Shown piece after piece: positions 26,154 to 34,529 of a stretch of DNA of 64,000 nucleotides; within the stretch, counting starts at the first letter, position 1, and every line of letters starts with the position of its first letter. Location: NCBI RefSeq assembly GCF_036227405.1, contig NZ_CP109473.1:806001-870000 (forward strand), read 5' to 3'. The translations under genes were made by a program, and so were the position numbers. Below the pieces are notes generated by a model. The model searched no databases. It was given only the letters and a program-made list of their open reading frames with translations, and was not told the DNA's origin. Source of the DNA: Streptomyces sp. NBC_01460 (GTDB taxonomy: Bacteria > Actinomycetota > Actinomycetes > Streptomycetales > Streptomycetaceae).

Positions 26154-26498
26154 TCAGCTGAAGACCACGGACCGGACCTTCAGCCGCTCCGAGGCGCCCC
26201 CGCCCGGGCGCAGGGTGTAGTACACGTCGCCCTCGCACTCGGCTCCGAGGAAGACGGTCGCCGTCGCGTCCGTGAGGTTCTTCGGCGCGTAGGCCGGGGG
26301 CAGTGCGTCCGAGTCGGCACCGGGGAGGCTGATGCACTCCCCGCTGGGCGGGTCGTTGAGGAATCCGACCGCCTCGTAGCCCTCGTCGGTCTCGTACGTG
26401 TACCTGAACTGACCCTCGGCAGCCGAAGCCGAGGTCGGCAGGGTGATGACGAGCGCGAGGGCGCCCAGGGCGGCGACGGCATGGTGACGGAGGCGCAT
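26154..26498 (-). CDS. small secreted protein with one disulphide
   Basis: A 114-residue protein with a clear signal peptide (MRLRHHAVAALGALALV, cleavage at ASA-AEG near residue 27). The mature 87 residues are acidic and beta-rich, with two cysteines (GECISL and GAECEGD) that probably form one disulphide. The ribosome site is AGGAAGACC. It converges on the BNR gene with only 25 bp between stops. No homologue recognised and function unknown. Confidence 0.7.
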   Translation of the reverse strand: MRLRHHAVAALGALALVITLPTSASAAEGQFRYTYETDEGYEAVGFLNDPPSGECISLPGADSDALPPAYAPKNLTDATATVFLGAECEGDVYYTLRPGGGASERLKVRSVVFS

Positions 26499-26665
26499 GG
26501 AGGTCTTCCTTCGTGGGAGGTGGGTTCGATCGCGCCTCCAGGCTGCCCCGGGCGGACCGCCGGACGGCACGTCTCCCACTCCGGTGGCGCGGCAGAATCG
26601 TTCCCCCCTCACTCCGTTGGAGGGCTTCACGCCTGCCCGCACACGGGCGAGGCGTCCCGCGCGGC

Positions 26666-27082
26666 TCACTCGTCGGTCGGCACGCAGAGCACCGGGACGG
26701 TCGACAGGTGCAGGAGCTTGTGCGGGGTGGAGCCGAGCAGCGCCCCCCGCATCGGGCTCTCGCCCCAGCTGCCCACCACGATGACCCTCGCCGCGTGGCG
26801 CGCGGCGGCTTCGATCAGCGCCTGTGCCGGGCTCAGGTCGATGACCTCGACCGTGGTCGGCACGTCGGCCTCCTCCGCCGCGGTGACCGCCCGTTCCAGC
26901 CCTGTACGCCCGGCCTGGCGGATGGCGTCGTAATGGGCGCGGTACTCCTCGCCGGTGGGGCCGGGCGGGGCCGCCCCGTAGACCAGGACGAGCCGCTCGC
27001 CGAACGCGGCGGCCACCTCGATCGCCGCCCGCAGGGCACGCGCCGCGCCCGGCGATTCGTCGTACCCGAGGACCACGGACAT
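26666..27082 (-). CDS. universal stress protein (UspA-like)
   Basis: A 138-residue single-domain Usp. The N-terminus is VVLGYDESPGA and the ATP-binding signature G-x2-G-x9-G-S/T lies in VVGSWGESPMRGALLGSTPHK. Its ATG lies 1 nt after the stop of the APC permease gene (TGACATG), so it is translationally coupled. Usp proteins often regulate the transporter encoded beside them, which is an inference here. Confidence 0.9.
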   Translation of the reverse strand: MSVVLGYDESPGAARALRAAIEVAAAFGERLVLVYGAAPPGPTGEEYRAHYDAIRQAGRTGLERAVTAAEEADVPTTVEVIDLSPAQALIEAAARHAARVIVVGSWGESPMRGALLGSTPHKLLHLSTVPVLCVPTDE

Positions 27083-27083
27083 G

Positions 27084-28577
27084 TCAGCGCTCCTTGCCGT
27101 GCACGAGACCGGGATCGACCACACCGCGGCGCTCGGCCCAGAAGGCGGGTGACCGGAACCGCAGCACCACCATGAGCACCACACCGACGAGGCTGATGCA
27201 GATGCCGATGACGAGCGGCGGTCCCAGCCCGAACCATGATGTCCCGCTGTAGGAGTTGGCCGGGTCCGACATATCCATGACCGACCGGACGAGCAGCCAT
27301 GTCAGCAGACCTGCGCCGACCACCGGGCCGAGGCCGATGAGGAAGAAGTTGCGCGCGCTCTCGGTGAGATGGCGGCGGTAGTAGACCGCGCACGCCACCC
27401 CGGTGAGCGCGTAGTAGAAGGCGATGAGGAGGGACAGCGCGGTCAGCGAGTCGAAGAGGGCGTTCTCGCTGATCCGGTTGACGACGAGGTACCAGGCGAT
27501 GGCGATGACCGCCACCCACCAGGTGCTCACGTCGGGGGTCCGGAACCGCGGGCTGATGTGGGCGAAGTGCGCGGGGAGCGCGTGGCGGCGGGCCATCGAC
27601 AGAGCGGTGCGTGAGGCCGGGATGATGGTGGTCTGGGTCGAGGCGAGCGCCGACGTCGCGACCGCGAGCAGCACGATCCAGTCCCAGCTCCCCATGACCT
27701 CGCCGGCGAGCAGGGCGAAGATGAACTCCTCCTCGTCGGCGTTCTCGGCGAGGTAGTCAGGACCGGCGAAGGCGACGACCGCGAAGCCGACGGACAGGTA
27801 GGTCACCAGCAGGATCACCGTCGACCACACGCCCGCCCTGCCGGGAGCGGTCGCGGAGTCCTCCACCTCCTCGGTGAGGTTGACGCACGACTCCCAGCCC
27901 CAGTAGATGAACACCCCCAGCAGCAGACCTCCCGTGAGCGCCGAGCCGCCCGCTCCGAAGGGGTTGAGCCACTCGACGGCGGGCGTGACGGAGTCGAAGT
28001 CGGTCGAGCCCGCGTAGACGCGGTAGAGCGCGACGATCACGAAGACGAGGAGGAACGCCACCTGAGCCAGGATCAGGACGTTCTGCACCTTGGCCGAGAT
28101 CTCGGTCCCGATGACGCACAGGCCGGTCATCACCACGATCAGGACCACGGTGAGCAACTGGCGGACGAAGGTGTTCTCGGCCCAGCTGTCGAGGCCGACG
28201 GCCATCAGCCCGAAGCTGACGGCGACGTCCGCCAGTGACCCGACCACGAGCACACCGGTCATGGTGATGGCCCAGCCGCCGAGCCACCCGGTCCACGGCC
28301 CCAGGGCGCGGGTGACCCAGGAGAACGTCGTCCCGCAGTCCTGGTCGACCTTGTTCAGGTAGTAGAAGGCCGCGGCGATGAGGAGCATCGGCACGAAGGA
28401 GGCGAAGAGCGCTCCGGGTGCGTAGATACCGACGAGCGCCACGATCGGGCCGATGACCGCCGCCACCGAGTAGGCCGGTGACGTGGCGTTCAGTCCGATG
28501 ACGAGCGCGTCGACGAAGCCGATCGCGTTCGGCTTCAAGCTTGCCGGCGGTCCTGATCCGGCACGGTCCTCTGCCAC
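27084..28577 (-). CDS. APC-superfamily amino acid permease
   Basis: A 497-residue transporter with about 12 hydrophobic helices. The N-terminus GFVDALVIGLNATSPAYSV and the helix-loop PASRTALSMARRHALP are typical of the amino acid-polyamine-organocation family. The substrate is not predictable. It starts at GTG 28577, with GAGGGAG immediately upstream; a leaderless start is also possible. It is co-transcribed with the universal stress protein gene that follows. The upstream gap carries A+T-rich hexamers (TAGCAT, CATATT on the minus strand) suitable for a promoter. Confidence 0.88.
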   Translation of the reverse strand: MAEDRAGSGPPASLKPNAIGFVDALVIGLNATSPAYSVAAVIGPIVALVGIYAPGALFASFVPMLLIAAAFYYLNKVDQDCGTTFSWVTRALGPWTGWLGGWAITMTGVLVVGSLADVAVSFGLMAVGLDSWAENTFVRQLLTVVLIVVMTGLCVIGTEISAKVQNVLILAQVAFLLVFVIVALYRVYAGSTDFDSVTPAVEWLNPFGAGGSALTGGLLLGVFIYWGWESCVNLTEEVEDSATAPGRAGVWSTVILLVTYLSVGFAVVAFAGPDYLAENADEEEFIFALLAGEVMGSWDWIVLLAVATSALASTQTTIIPASRTALSMARRHALPAHFAHISPRFRTPDVSTWWVAVIAIAWYLVVNRISENALFDSLTALSLLIAFYYALTGVACAVYYRRHLTESARNFFLIGLGPVVGAGLLTWLLVRSVMDMSDPANSYSGTSWFGLGPPLVIGICISLVGVVLMVVLRFRSPAFWAERRGVVDPGLVHGKER

Positions 28578-28700
28578 GCTCCCTCACTAGGGTCACAGGC
28601 CTGAAGAGAAGGCGGAATATGTCGTTTCGTATGCTATTGAGCTGATTCACGGTGTGCACGTCCGACGACTCCCTCGGGGCCGCCGCAGACGTGTTCACCG

Positions 28701-29921
28701 TCATTGCTCGCGCATGCCCCACGGCGAGCCGTACTCGGTCAGGAGATCGAGGAACGGCCGGGGCGGCATGGCCTCGGGGCCCAGCACCCCGGTGCCGCCC
28801 CACGCGCCGCCCGCCACCAGTTCGAGAGCGGCCACGGGGTTGATCGCGGTCTGCCAGACCACGGCCTGGGAACCGTACTCACGCATCGACCACTGGTTGT
28901 CGACCACGTGGTACAGGTAGACCTCGCGGGGCTTGCCGTCCTTGCTGCCCTTCACCCAGGTGCCCGCGCACGTCCTGCCGTGCATCCGTTCCCCCAGTCC
29001 GGCCGGATCGGGCAGGCAGGCGGCCACCACGTCCCTCGGCGACACCTGCGCGTCACCGGCGCCGCTCTTCACGGACACGGGGTCCGTACGGTCGAGGCCC
29101 AGCTTGTTGAGGGTGCGCAGCACCCCGATGAACTCGTCGCCCAGGCCGTACTTGAACGTGACGCGCCGGGCCTTCAGCCAGCGGGGGACGAGCAGGACCT
29201 CCTCGTGCTCGACGTTGACGCACTCGACGGGCCCGATGCCCTCCGGGAAGTCGAAGACCTCCGGTTCGCTGAAGGGGGCGGTGGTGAACCAGCCCCGCCC
29301 CTCCTCGTAGACGACCGGTGGGTTCAGGCACTCCTCGATGGTCGTCCAGATGCTGAAGGACGGGGCGAAGTCGTGGCCCTCCACCGTGAGGTCGGCGCCG
29401 TCGCGGATGCCGATCTCCTCGATCTCGTCGAAGAGCTCGTCGGAGGCGTACCGGGCGAACACGTCCGAGAGCCCGGGCTCGACCCCCATGCCGACCAGTG
29501 CGAGAAGCCCCGCGGCCTCCCAGTCCGCCGCCCGGTCGAACTGCGCGTCCCCGAGTTTGACGCCGCACTCCTCGTAGGGGCGGGACGGGTGGGGCCGGGA
29601 GAGCGACATCGCCATGTCCAGGTAGTGCGCGCCGTGGGCGAGAGCCGCCTCGAACAGCGGCATGACGAAGCGCGGGTCCGTGGCGTTCAGCAGCACGTCG
29701 CAGCGGTGTTCGGCGAGGGCGGCGCGCACGGCCGCCGGGTCGGAGGCGTCGAGCCGGACGGCTCCGAAGCGGTCCCCGCGCTCCCCGAGGGCGGCGACGG
29801 CGGCCTCCGCCCGTGCGGCGTCGTAGTCGGCGACCGCCATGTGCTCGAAGAAGGGCCGCCGGGCGGCGATCCTTGTGATCGCCGTCCCCACCCCTCCCGC
29901 GCCGACCAGGAGAACACGCAT
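28701..29921 (-). CDS. saccharopine dehydrogenase-family protein
   Basis: A 406-residue NAD(P)-binding enzyme. The Rossmann start is VLLVGAGGVGTA (residues 3-14), followed by a long substrate-binding domain with KARRVTFKYGLGDEF and the final region HVVDNQWSMREYGSQAVVWQT. It resembles saccharopine reductase/carboxynorspermidine synthase-like oxidoreductases that join or split amino acid-derived substrates; the exact reaction is not decided. The ATG at 29921 has GAGGAG 9 nt upstream. TAGCGT at 29984-29989 (minus strand) is a good -10, giving a leader of about 56 nt. Confidence 0.82.
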   Translation of the reverse strand: MRVLLVGAGGVGTAITRIAARRPFFEHMAVADYDAARAEAAVAALGERGDRFGAVRLDASDPAAVRAALAEHRCDVLLNATDPRFVMPLFEAALAHGAHYLDMAMSLSRPHPSRPYEECGVKLGDAQFDRAADWEAAGLLALVGMGVEPGLSDVFARYASDELFDEIEEIGIRDGADLTVEGHDFAPSFSIWTTIEECLNPPVVYEEGRGWFTTAPFSEPEVFDFPEGIGPVECVNVEHEEVLLVPRWLKARRVTFKYGLGDEFIGVLRTLNKLGLDRTDPVSVKSGAGDAQVSPRDVVAACLPDPAGLGERMHGRTCAGTWVKGSKDGKPREVYLYHVVDNQWSMREYGSQAVVWQTAINPVAALELVAGGAWGGTGVLGPEAMPPRPFLDLLTEYGSPWGMREQ

Positions 29922-30330
29922 GGGACACCACTCCTCTGCCGAGCCGACGGCACGGCCGGGCCGGCCGGTCCGGTGGAGTGGGGACGCTAACAGCCCGGAT
30001 GGCGGGCTGCGGGCAGCGCCGGGCCGGTGTCCCGTGTCCGGGATGCCCCGGCTCCGGTGAGCCACCCGGACGGGCTCCCCGGGGCCCGGGGCGGGAGCCG
30101 TGCCGGGTGGGGTCCTGGCCGTCGGCGTGACCGGACGCGGAGAAGGAGCCGGCCCCACCGGCGGGGGGATGCCGGTGGGGCCGGGTGCTCGCGGAGGTGC
30201 GGGGGGGGTGCACCTGCCGGAGCTCGGGTCACAAGGTCTCGTGCCCCGCTTCCGGGAACCTATGCACGGTGCCGGAGCGTGGATCCCGCACCGCCGGCGG
30301 GCGGGGTCCGGCGGGCCGTCCGGGGGACGC
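29922..30330. other. 409-bp intergenic region, hairpin-rich
   Basis: No convincing gene is seen here. It holds the promoter of the saccharopine-dehydrogenase-like gene on its left side and, further right, two strong hairpins: an imperfect one at 30062-30111 and a perfect 14-bp stem at 30149-30184. The sequence is extremely G+C-rich, so open frames through it are not evidence of coding. No tRNA-like cloverleaf was found. Confidence 0.6.
30149..30184 (-). terminator. hairpin terminator downstream of ung
   Basis: A perfect 14-bp inverted repeat (arms 30149-30162 and 30171-30184, 8-nt loop), about 147 bp beyond the ung stop on the minus strand. Confidence 0.55.
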
Positions 30331-31008
30331 TCACGGAAGGCGCCAGTCCACCGGCTGCTCCCCCAGCCCGACCAGGAAGTCGTTGGTGCGGCTGAACGGC
30401 CGCGACCCGAAGAAGCCGCGGTCGGCCGACATCGGAGAGGGGTGCGCGGACTCGACCGCGGGCAGGTCCCCGAGGAGCGGCCGCACGTTGCGCGCGTCCC
30501 GCCCCCACAGCACGGAGACCATGGGCTTGCCGCGCGCGGCCAGGGCGCGGATGGCCTGCTCGGTCACCTCTTCCCAGCCCTTGCCGCGGTGGGCGGCGGG
30601 CTTGCCCGGCGCTGTGGTCAGCGCGCGGTTGAGCAGCAGCACCCCCTGCCGGGTCCACGGCGTGAGGTCTCCGTTGGACGGCCTCGGGATGCCGAGGTCC
30701 GCGTGCAGCTCCCGGAAGATGTTCTCCAGGCTGCCCGGGAGGCGCCGTACGTCGGGGGCGACCGCGAAGCTGAGCCCGATCGCCATGCCCGGGGTCGGAT
30801 AGGGGTCCTGACCCACGATCAGGACGCGGACGTCGTCGAAGGGCTGCTGGAAGGCGCGCAGGACGTTCGCACCCGCAGGCAGGTAGGTGCGGCCCGCCCC
30901 GATCTCCGCGCGGAGGAAATCCCCCATCGCCGCGACCCGGCCGGCCACGGGCTCCAGGGCCTGAGCCCATCCGGGCTCCACAAGTTCACTCAACGGTCGC
31001 GCTGCCAC
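30331..31008 (-). CDS. ung: uracil-DNA glycosylase, family 1
   Basis: A 225-residue DNA-repair enzyme that excises uracil. The water-activating motif [16 protein letters not shown] and the DNA-intercalating [17 protein letters not shown] loop are intact. The usual annotation would start at GTG 31017. I chose GTG 31008 because TAGGGT lies exactly 7 nt upstream on the minus strand, as in a leaderless promoter, and the first residues then read [14 protein letters not shown]. Divergent from the sugar kinase gene. Confidence 0.93.
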   Translation of the reverse strand: MAARPLSELVEPGWAQALEPVAGRVAAMGDFLRAEIGAGRTYLPAGANVLRAFQQPFDDVRVLIVGQDPYPTPGMAIGLSFAVAPDVRRLPGSLENIFRELHADLGIPRPSNGDLTPWTRQGVLLLNRALTTAPGKPAAHRGKGWEEVTEQAIRALAARGKPMVSVLWGRDARNVRPLLGDLPAVESAHPSPMSADRGFFGSRPFSRTNDFLVGLGEQPVDWRLP

Positions 31009-31185
31009 GGGTGTCACCCTACCGGCCTACACCGACAACGTGATCATGCGGTCCCCGCAGGAGGCGCCCGGGGGTAGGCTGCGCCGCGTCGTCAGTCACC
31101 CCAGTCCCCCGGAGCCGTTCCATGAGGTCGCTCAGGCGGTGTCGTCCCCAGTGAGAGAAACCGTCGAACAGCGTTCGGCCGGGCG

Positions 31186-32193
31186 GTGGTTGCCGTGACC
31201 GGCGCCCGTGGCTCGTTCGTCCTCGGGGTGGACTCGGGCGGCTCCGGACTGAGAGTGGCCCTGGGGAGCCCGGACACCACGCACCCGGTCGCCACGGACG
31301 TCTGCGCCGAGCCGGTGCGGACGGGGCCGGCCGGCATCGACGCCGGACATCTGCTGGAACAGCTGCTGCCCGCGGCCCGGCGACTGCTGGAGCGGGCGGG
31401 TCCCGGGGCGTCCGTCTCCGCCGTGGTGGTCGGGGCGGCGGGCATGGCGACGCTCGGTGACCAGTTGCGCGCCGAGGTGCCCGCCGCCCTCGCGGACGCG
31501 CTGGGCGTACGGCGGGTGGCCCTGGCGGCCGACGCGGTGACCGCGTACGCGGGGGCGCTGGGGCAGCGGCCCGGGGCGGTCGTCGCCGGCGGGACCGGCA
31601 TGATCGCGCTCGGCACCGATCTCCGGACCTGGCGCCGGGCGGACGGCTGGGGTCATCTGCTCGGGGACAGCGGCGGGGGCGCCTGGATCGGCCGGGCAGG
31701 GCTCGACGCGGCGATGCGGGCCCACGACGGCCGTCGCGGTGGTTCACCCGCGCTGCTGGAGCGGCTGGAGGCGGTCCTCGGTCCCGTCACCGGTCTTCCG
31801 GGCCTGCTCTATCCGCGCACGGACCGTCCCGCGCTGCTGGCCTCCTTCGCCCCCGAAGTCGCCGCCTGCGCCCTCGACGACGAGGTCGCGGCGGGGATCC
31901 TGCGGGGGGCCGCGGCCCACATCGCCGAGGCCGCGGCCGCGGTGTGTCCCGGCGCCGCCGAGTCCGGCCCCGGCGGCTGCGAAGTCGCCCTCACCGGTGG
32001 GCTCTTCCGCATGGGCGAGCCGCTTCTCGCGCCGCTCCGCGGGGAGCTGGCCGAGCAGGTCCCGCAGGCACGCGTGGTGCCGGCGGCGGGCGACCCGCTG
32101 CACGGCGCGCTGGAGCTCGCCCGGGCGCTCGCCGGACCGGGGCTGCGCATCCCACCCCACCCGCGCCTCCTGTTCGTACCGGGAGTAACGTAG
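31186..32193 (+). CDS. BadF/BadG-type sugar kinase (N-acetylglucosamine kinase-like)
   Basis: A 335-residue actin-fold kinase. The phosphate-1 loop is LGVDSGGSGLRVAL, phosphate-2 is VVAGGTGMIALG, and GWGHLLGDSGGGAWIG is characteristic of the BadF/N-acetylglucosamine kinase group. It probably phosphorylates an amino sugar. The start is uncertain: GTG 31186 and GTG 31195 are both possible and neither has a clear ribosome site. It stands alone, divergent from ung and followed by an independent leaderless gene. Confidence 0.8.
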   Translation: MVAVTGARGSFVLGVDSGGSGLRVALGSPDTTHPVATDVCAEPVRTGPAGIDAGHLLEQLLPAARRLLERAGPGASVSAVVVGAAGMATLGDQLRAEVPAALADALGVRRVALAADAVTAYAGALGQRPGAVVAGGTGMIALGTDLRTWRRADGWGHLLGDSGGGAWIGRAGLDAAMRAHDGRRGGSPALLERLEAVLGPVTGLPGLLYPRTDRPALLASFAPEVAACALDDEVAAGILRGAAAHIAEAAAAVCPGAAESGPGGCEVALTGGLFRMGEPLLAPLRGELAEQVPQARVVPAAGDPLHGALELARALAGPGLRIPPHPRLLFVPGVT

Positions 32194-32331
32194 ACGATTC
32201 GAGCGATCATCCGCCCGGACAGAGCAGGTCAGTAGCCTGCTTTGCCACTCAACAGACATATACGGACAGATGACGTCCTGCCGCCCCCTCCCCGAACAGA
32301 GGGGCACCCAAAACCAGTAGCATGCGGCGCC

Positions 32332-33255
32332 ATGAGCACCCCCACTGGGCCCGCTTCCGGCCTGCCTGTACGAATGCCGCGACCTCGCCAGTCCGGACGG
32401 CACCGCCGCCCGGAGCCCGTGGTCGCACCTGAGGGCGCTGCCGCGCTCGTTCTTGCCCTTCCCGGTACCCCTTCCCCGGCCTCGCGCAGCCTGGCCGAGG
32501 AAGTCATCAGCATCGCCCGATCCGAGCTGCCCGGCCTGAACGCGCAGATCGGTTATCTCGACGGCGACGACGCCGAATATCCGGCGCTCGCCTCCGTACT
32601 CACCCATGCCGCAGCCGAGCGCACCGCGCGCTACGAGCAGGCCACCGCCGCCGGCCGCGAGGTCGCCGAGCCCTCGGGCCCGTCCGCCGTCGTGGTGCCG
32701 CTGCTCGCGGGGCCGGACAGCGCCCTGATCCGGCGCATACGGCAGGCCGTCATGGAGAGCGGTACGCAGGCGGAGCTGACCGACGTCCTCGGTCCGCACC
32801 CGCTGCTCGCCGAGGCTCTGCACGTGCGCCTCTCGGAGGCCGGCCTGGCACGTGCCGACCGGGCGCGGCTCTTCACCGTGGCGACCGCGGCCGACGGCAT
32901 CGTGCTGGCCACGGTCGGGGGCGAGGAGGCCGTGCAGGCCGCCGGGATCACCGGCATGCTGCTGGCCGCCCGGCTCGCGGTGCCCGTGATGGCGGCGGCC
33001 CTGGACGTGGAGGGGTCGGTGGCCTCGATCGCGGCGCAGCTGCAGAACTCCGGCTCCGCGCAGCTCGCGCTCGCGCCGTACCTGGTGGGCCCGGAGATCG
33101 ACGCCGGGCTGCTGGACGCGGCCGCGAAGGAGGCCGGCTGCGCGACCGCCGAGCCGCTCGGCGCGTACCCGGCCATCGGCAAGCTCGTGCTCTCGCTGTA
33201 CGCGACGACGCTGGGGATCACCCCCGCGACGCCGCAGGGGGCTCCGGCGCACTGA
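32332..33255 (+). CDS. CbiX/sirohydrochlorin chelatase-like protein lacking the HGSR histidine
   Basis: A 307-residue protein with the two-domain layout of CbiX-type chelatases: LGPHPLLAEALHVRLSEAGL in the first half and a second half with GSAQLALAPYLVGPEID. The first beta-strand, which normally ends in the metal-binding H-G-S-R, here reads ALVLALPGTPSPASR, so the key His is absent. It may have lost chelatase activity or use other residues. TAGCAT lies 8 nt before the ATG at 32332, consistent with a leaderless mRNA. Confidence 0.78.
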   Translation: MSTPTGPASGLPVRMPRPRQSGRHRRPEPVVAPEGAAALVLALPGTPSPASRSLAEEVISIARSELPGLNAQIGYLDGDDAEYPALASVLTHAAAERTARYEQATAAGREVAEPSGPSAVVVPLLAGPDSALIRRIRQAVMESGTQAELTDVLGPHPLLAEALHVRLSEAGLARADRARLFTVATAADGIVLATVGGEEAVQAAGITGMLLAARLAVPVMAAALDVEGSVASIAAQLQNSGSAQLALAPYLVGPEIDAGLLDAAAKEAGCATAEPLGAYPAIGKLVLSLYATTLGITPATPQGAPAH

Positions 33256-33281
33256 TCCGCGCCACCCCGCACCCGGACGAC

Positions 33282-33361
33282 GAGGCGCGGACCGGTTCCC
33301 TCCGGTCCGCGCCTCACGGCGTCGCGGGTCCCTGTCTCGGCGCCCGCCGGGGCAGGGACCC
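33282..33361. terminator. paired terminators between convergent genes
   Basis: Two hairpins lie in the gap between the CbiX-like and lactonase genes. A perfect 14-bp stem (33282-33295 with 33302-33315) serves the plus-strand gene. A 9-bp stem (GGGTCCCTG at 33326-33334 with its complement at 33353-33361) lies just beyond the minus-strand stop. Confidence 0.75.
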
Positions 33362-33365
33362 GAGG

Positions 33366-34436
33366 TCAGGCGAAGACCACGCAGGAGGCGGCCGGGACCT
33401 CGACGGAGCCGGCGTGCTCCGGAACACCCGTCTCCGCGTCCACGGCGAACCAGCTGACGTTCCCCGAGTGCTCGTTGGCGGCGTAGAGCCACTGCCCCGA
33501 GGGATCGAGGGTGAGATCACGGGGCCAGCGTCCGCCGCAGCCCACGGCCGCCGCCAGGACGGGCTTCTCGGCCGTCTCGTCGAGCGTGAGGACCGAGATG
33601 CTGTCGTGCCCCCGGTTGGCGGTCCACAGGAACCGGCCGTCGTGCGAGACCACCACCTCCGACGGATACGTACGCACGGCGGCACCCTCGTCGTGGTCGT
33701 ACGGCAGCACCGGCGCCTCCCCGAGCGGCTCGAGAAGCCCGGCGACGGCGTCCCAGCGGCACACGGTGACGGTCGGTTCCAGCTCGTTCAGGACGTAGGC
33801 GTGTCGCCCGGACGGGTGAAAGGCGAGATGGCGCGGTCCCGTCCCCGGCCGCAGTGCTGTCTCGGAGTGCGGCAGCAGGGAGCCCTTGGCCGGGTCGACG
33901 GCGCAGACGCGTACGGAGTCCGTCCCGAGGTCCACGCTCAGCACCCACCGCCCCGAGGGGTCGGCCAGCACCTGATGCGCGTGCGGGCCGGACTGCCGGC
34001 CGTCGTCCGGTCCGCGGCCCTCGTGCCGCAGCACGGCCGCCGCCGGGCCGAGCGTGCCGTCGTCGGACACCGGCAGCATGGTGACGCTGCCGGACCCGTA
34101 GTTGGCGGTGAGGAGATGGTCCTCGGCGAGGGCCAGGTGCGTGGGACCGCTCCCGTCCACCGGCCGCACCTCGCCGATCAGCCGCGGAGTGCCGTCGTCA
34201 TCGACGGCGAAGGCCGCGGCGGCACCTTCGTCGGCCTCGCTGACCGCGTACAGCACGGTGCCGTCCGCGCCTGGAGCGTGGCCGACGGTGAGGAAGGACG
34301 GGTCGGCGACGGCATCCGTGGAGGCGAGCACCGTCAGCGCCCCCGTGTCCCGGTCGACGGCGGCGACCGTGATGCCACGGCCGCCCGCCGAGGTGAACGA
34401 CCCTATGAATGCCCGCTGTGCGTGGTCGGCGCCCAT
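33366..34436 (-). CDS. lactonase-family beta-propeller (6-phosphogluconolactonase type)
   Basis: A 356-residue seven-bladed propeller of the cyclic lactonase family (Pgl/YbhE type). Blade signatures include TANYGSGSVTMLPV, GPHAHQVLADPSGRWV, RPGTGPRHLAFHPSGRHAYVLNE and SGQWLYAANEHSGNVSWF. It probably hydrolyses a sugar lactone. The ATG at 34436 has AGAGGGG 7 nt upstream. It lies 93 bp downstream of the FUSC gene on the same strand and may be co-transcribed with it. Confidence 0.85.
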   Translation of the reverse strand: MGADHAQRAFIGSFTSAGGRGITVAAVDRDTGALTVLASTDAVADPSFLTVGHAPGADGTVLYAVSEADEGAAAAFAVDDDGTPRLIGEVRPVDGSGPTHLALAEDHLLTANYGSGSVTMLPVSDDGTLGPAAAVLRHEGRGPDDGRQSGPHAHQVLADPSGRWVLSVDLGTDSVRVCAVDPAKGSLLPHSETALRPGTGPRHLAFHPSGRHAYVLNELEPTVTVCRWDAVAGLLEPLGEAPVLPYDHDEGAAVRTYPSEVVVSHDGRFLWTANRGHDSISVLTLDETAEKPVLAAAVGCGGRWPRDLTLDPSGQWLYAANEHSGNVSWFAVDAETGVPEHAGSVEVPAASCVVFA

Positions 34437-34529
34437 CGCGCTACCCCTCTTCACGTCCGTCACGATCTTCCGGCCGACGGTAGCAGGCAGCGCTTTTCGG
34501 CCCGGACCAAAGGGAGGACGGGGAGGGGA

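Noticed and set aside
30185..30330. Possible tRNA or small RNA in the 409-bp gap
   Set aside because: I could not fold a cloverleaf or find a convincing promoter. Only G+C-rich hairpins are present.
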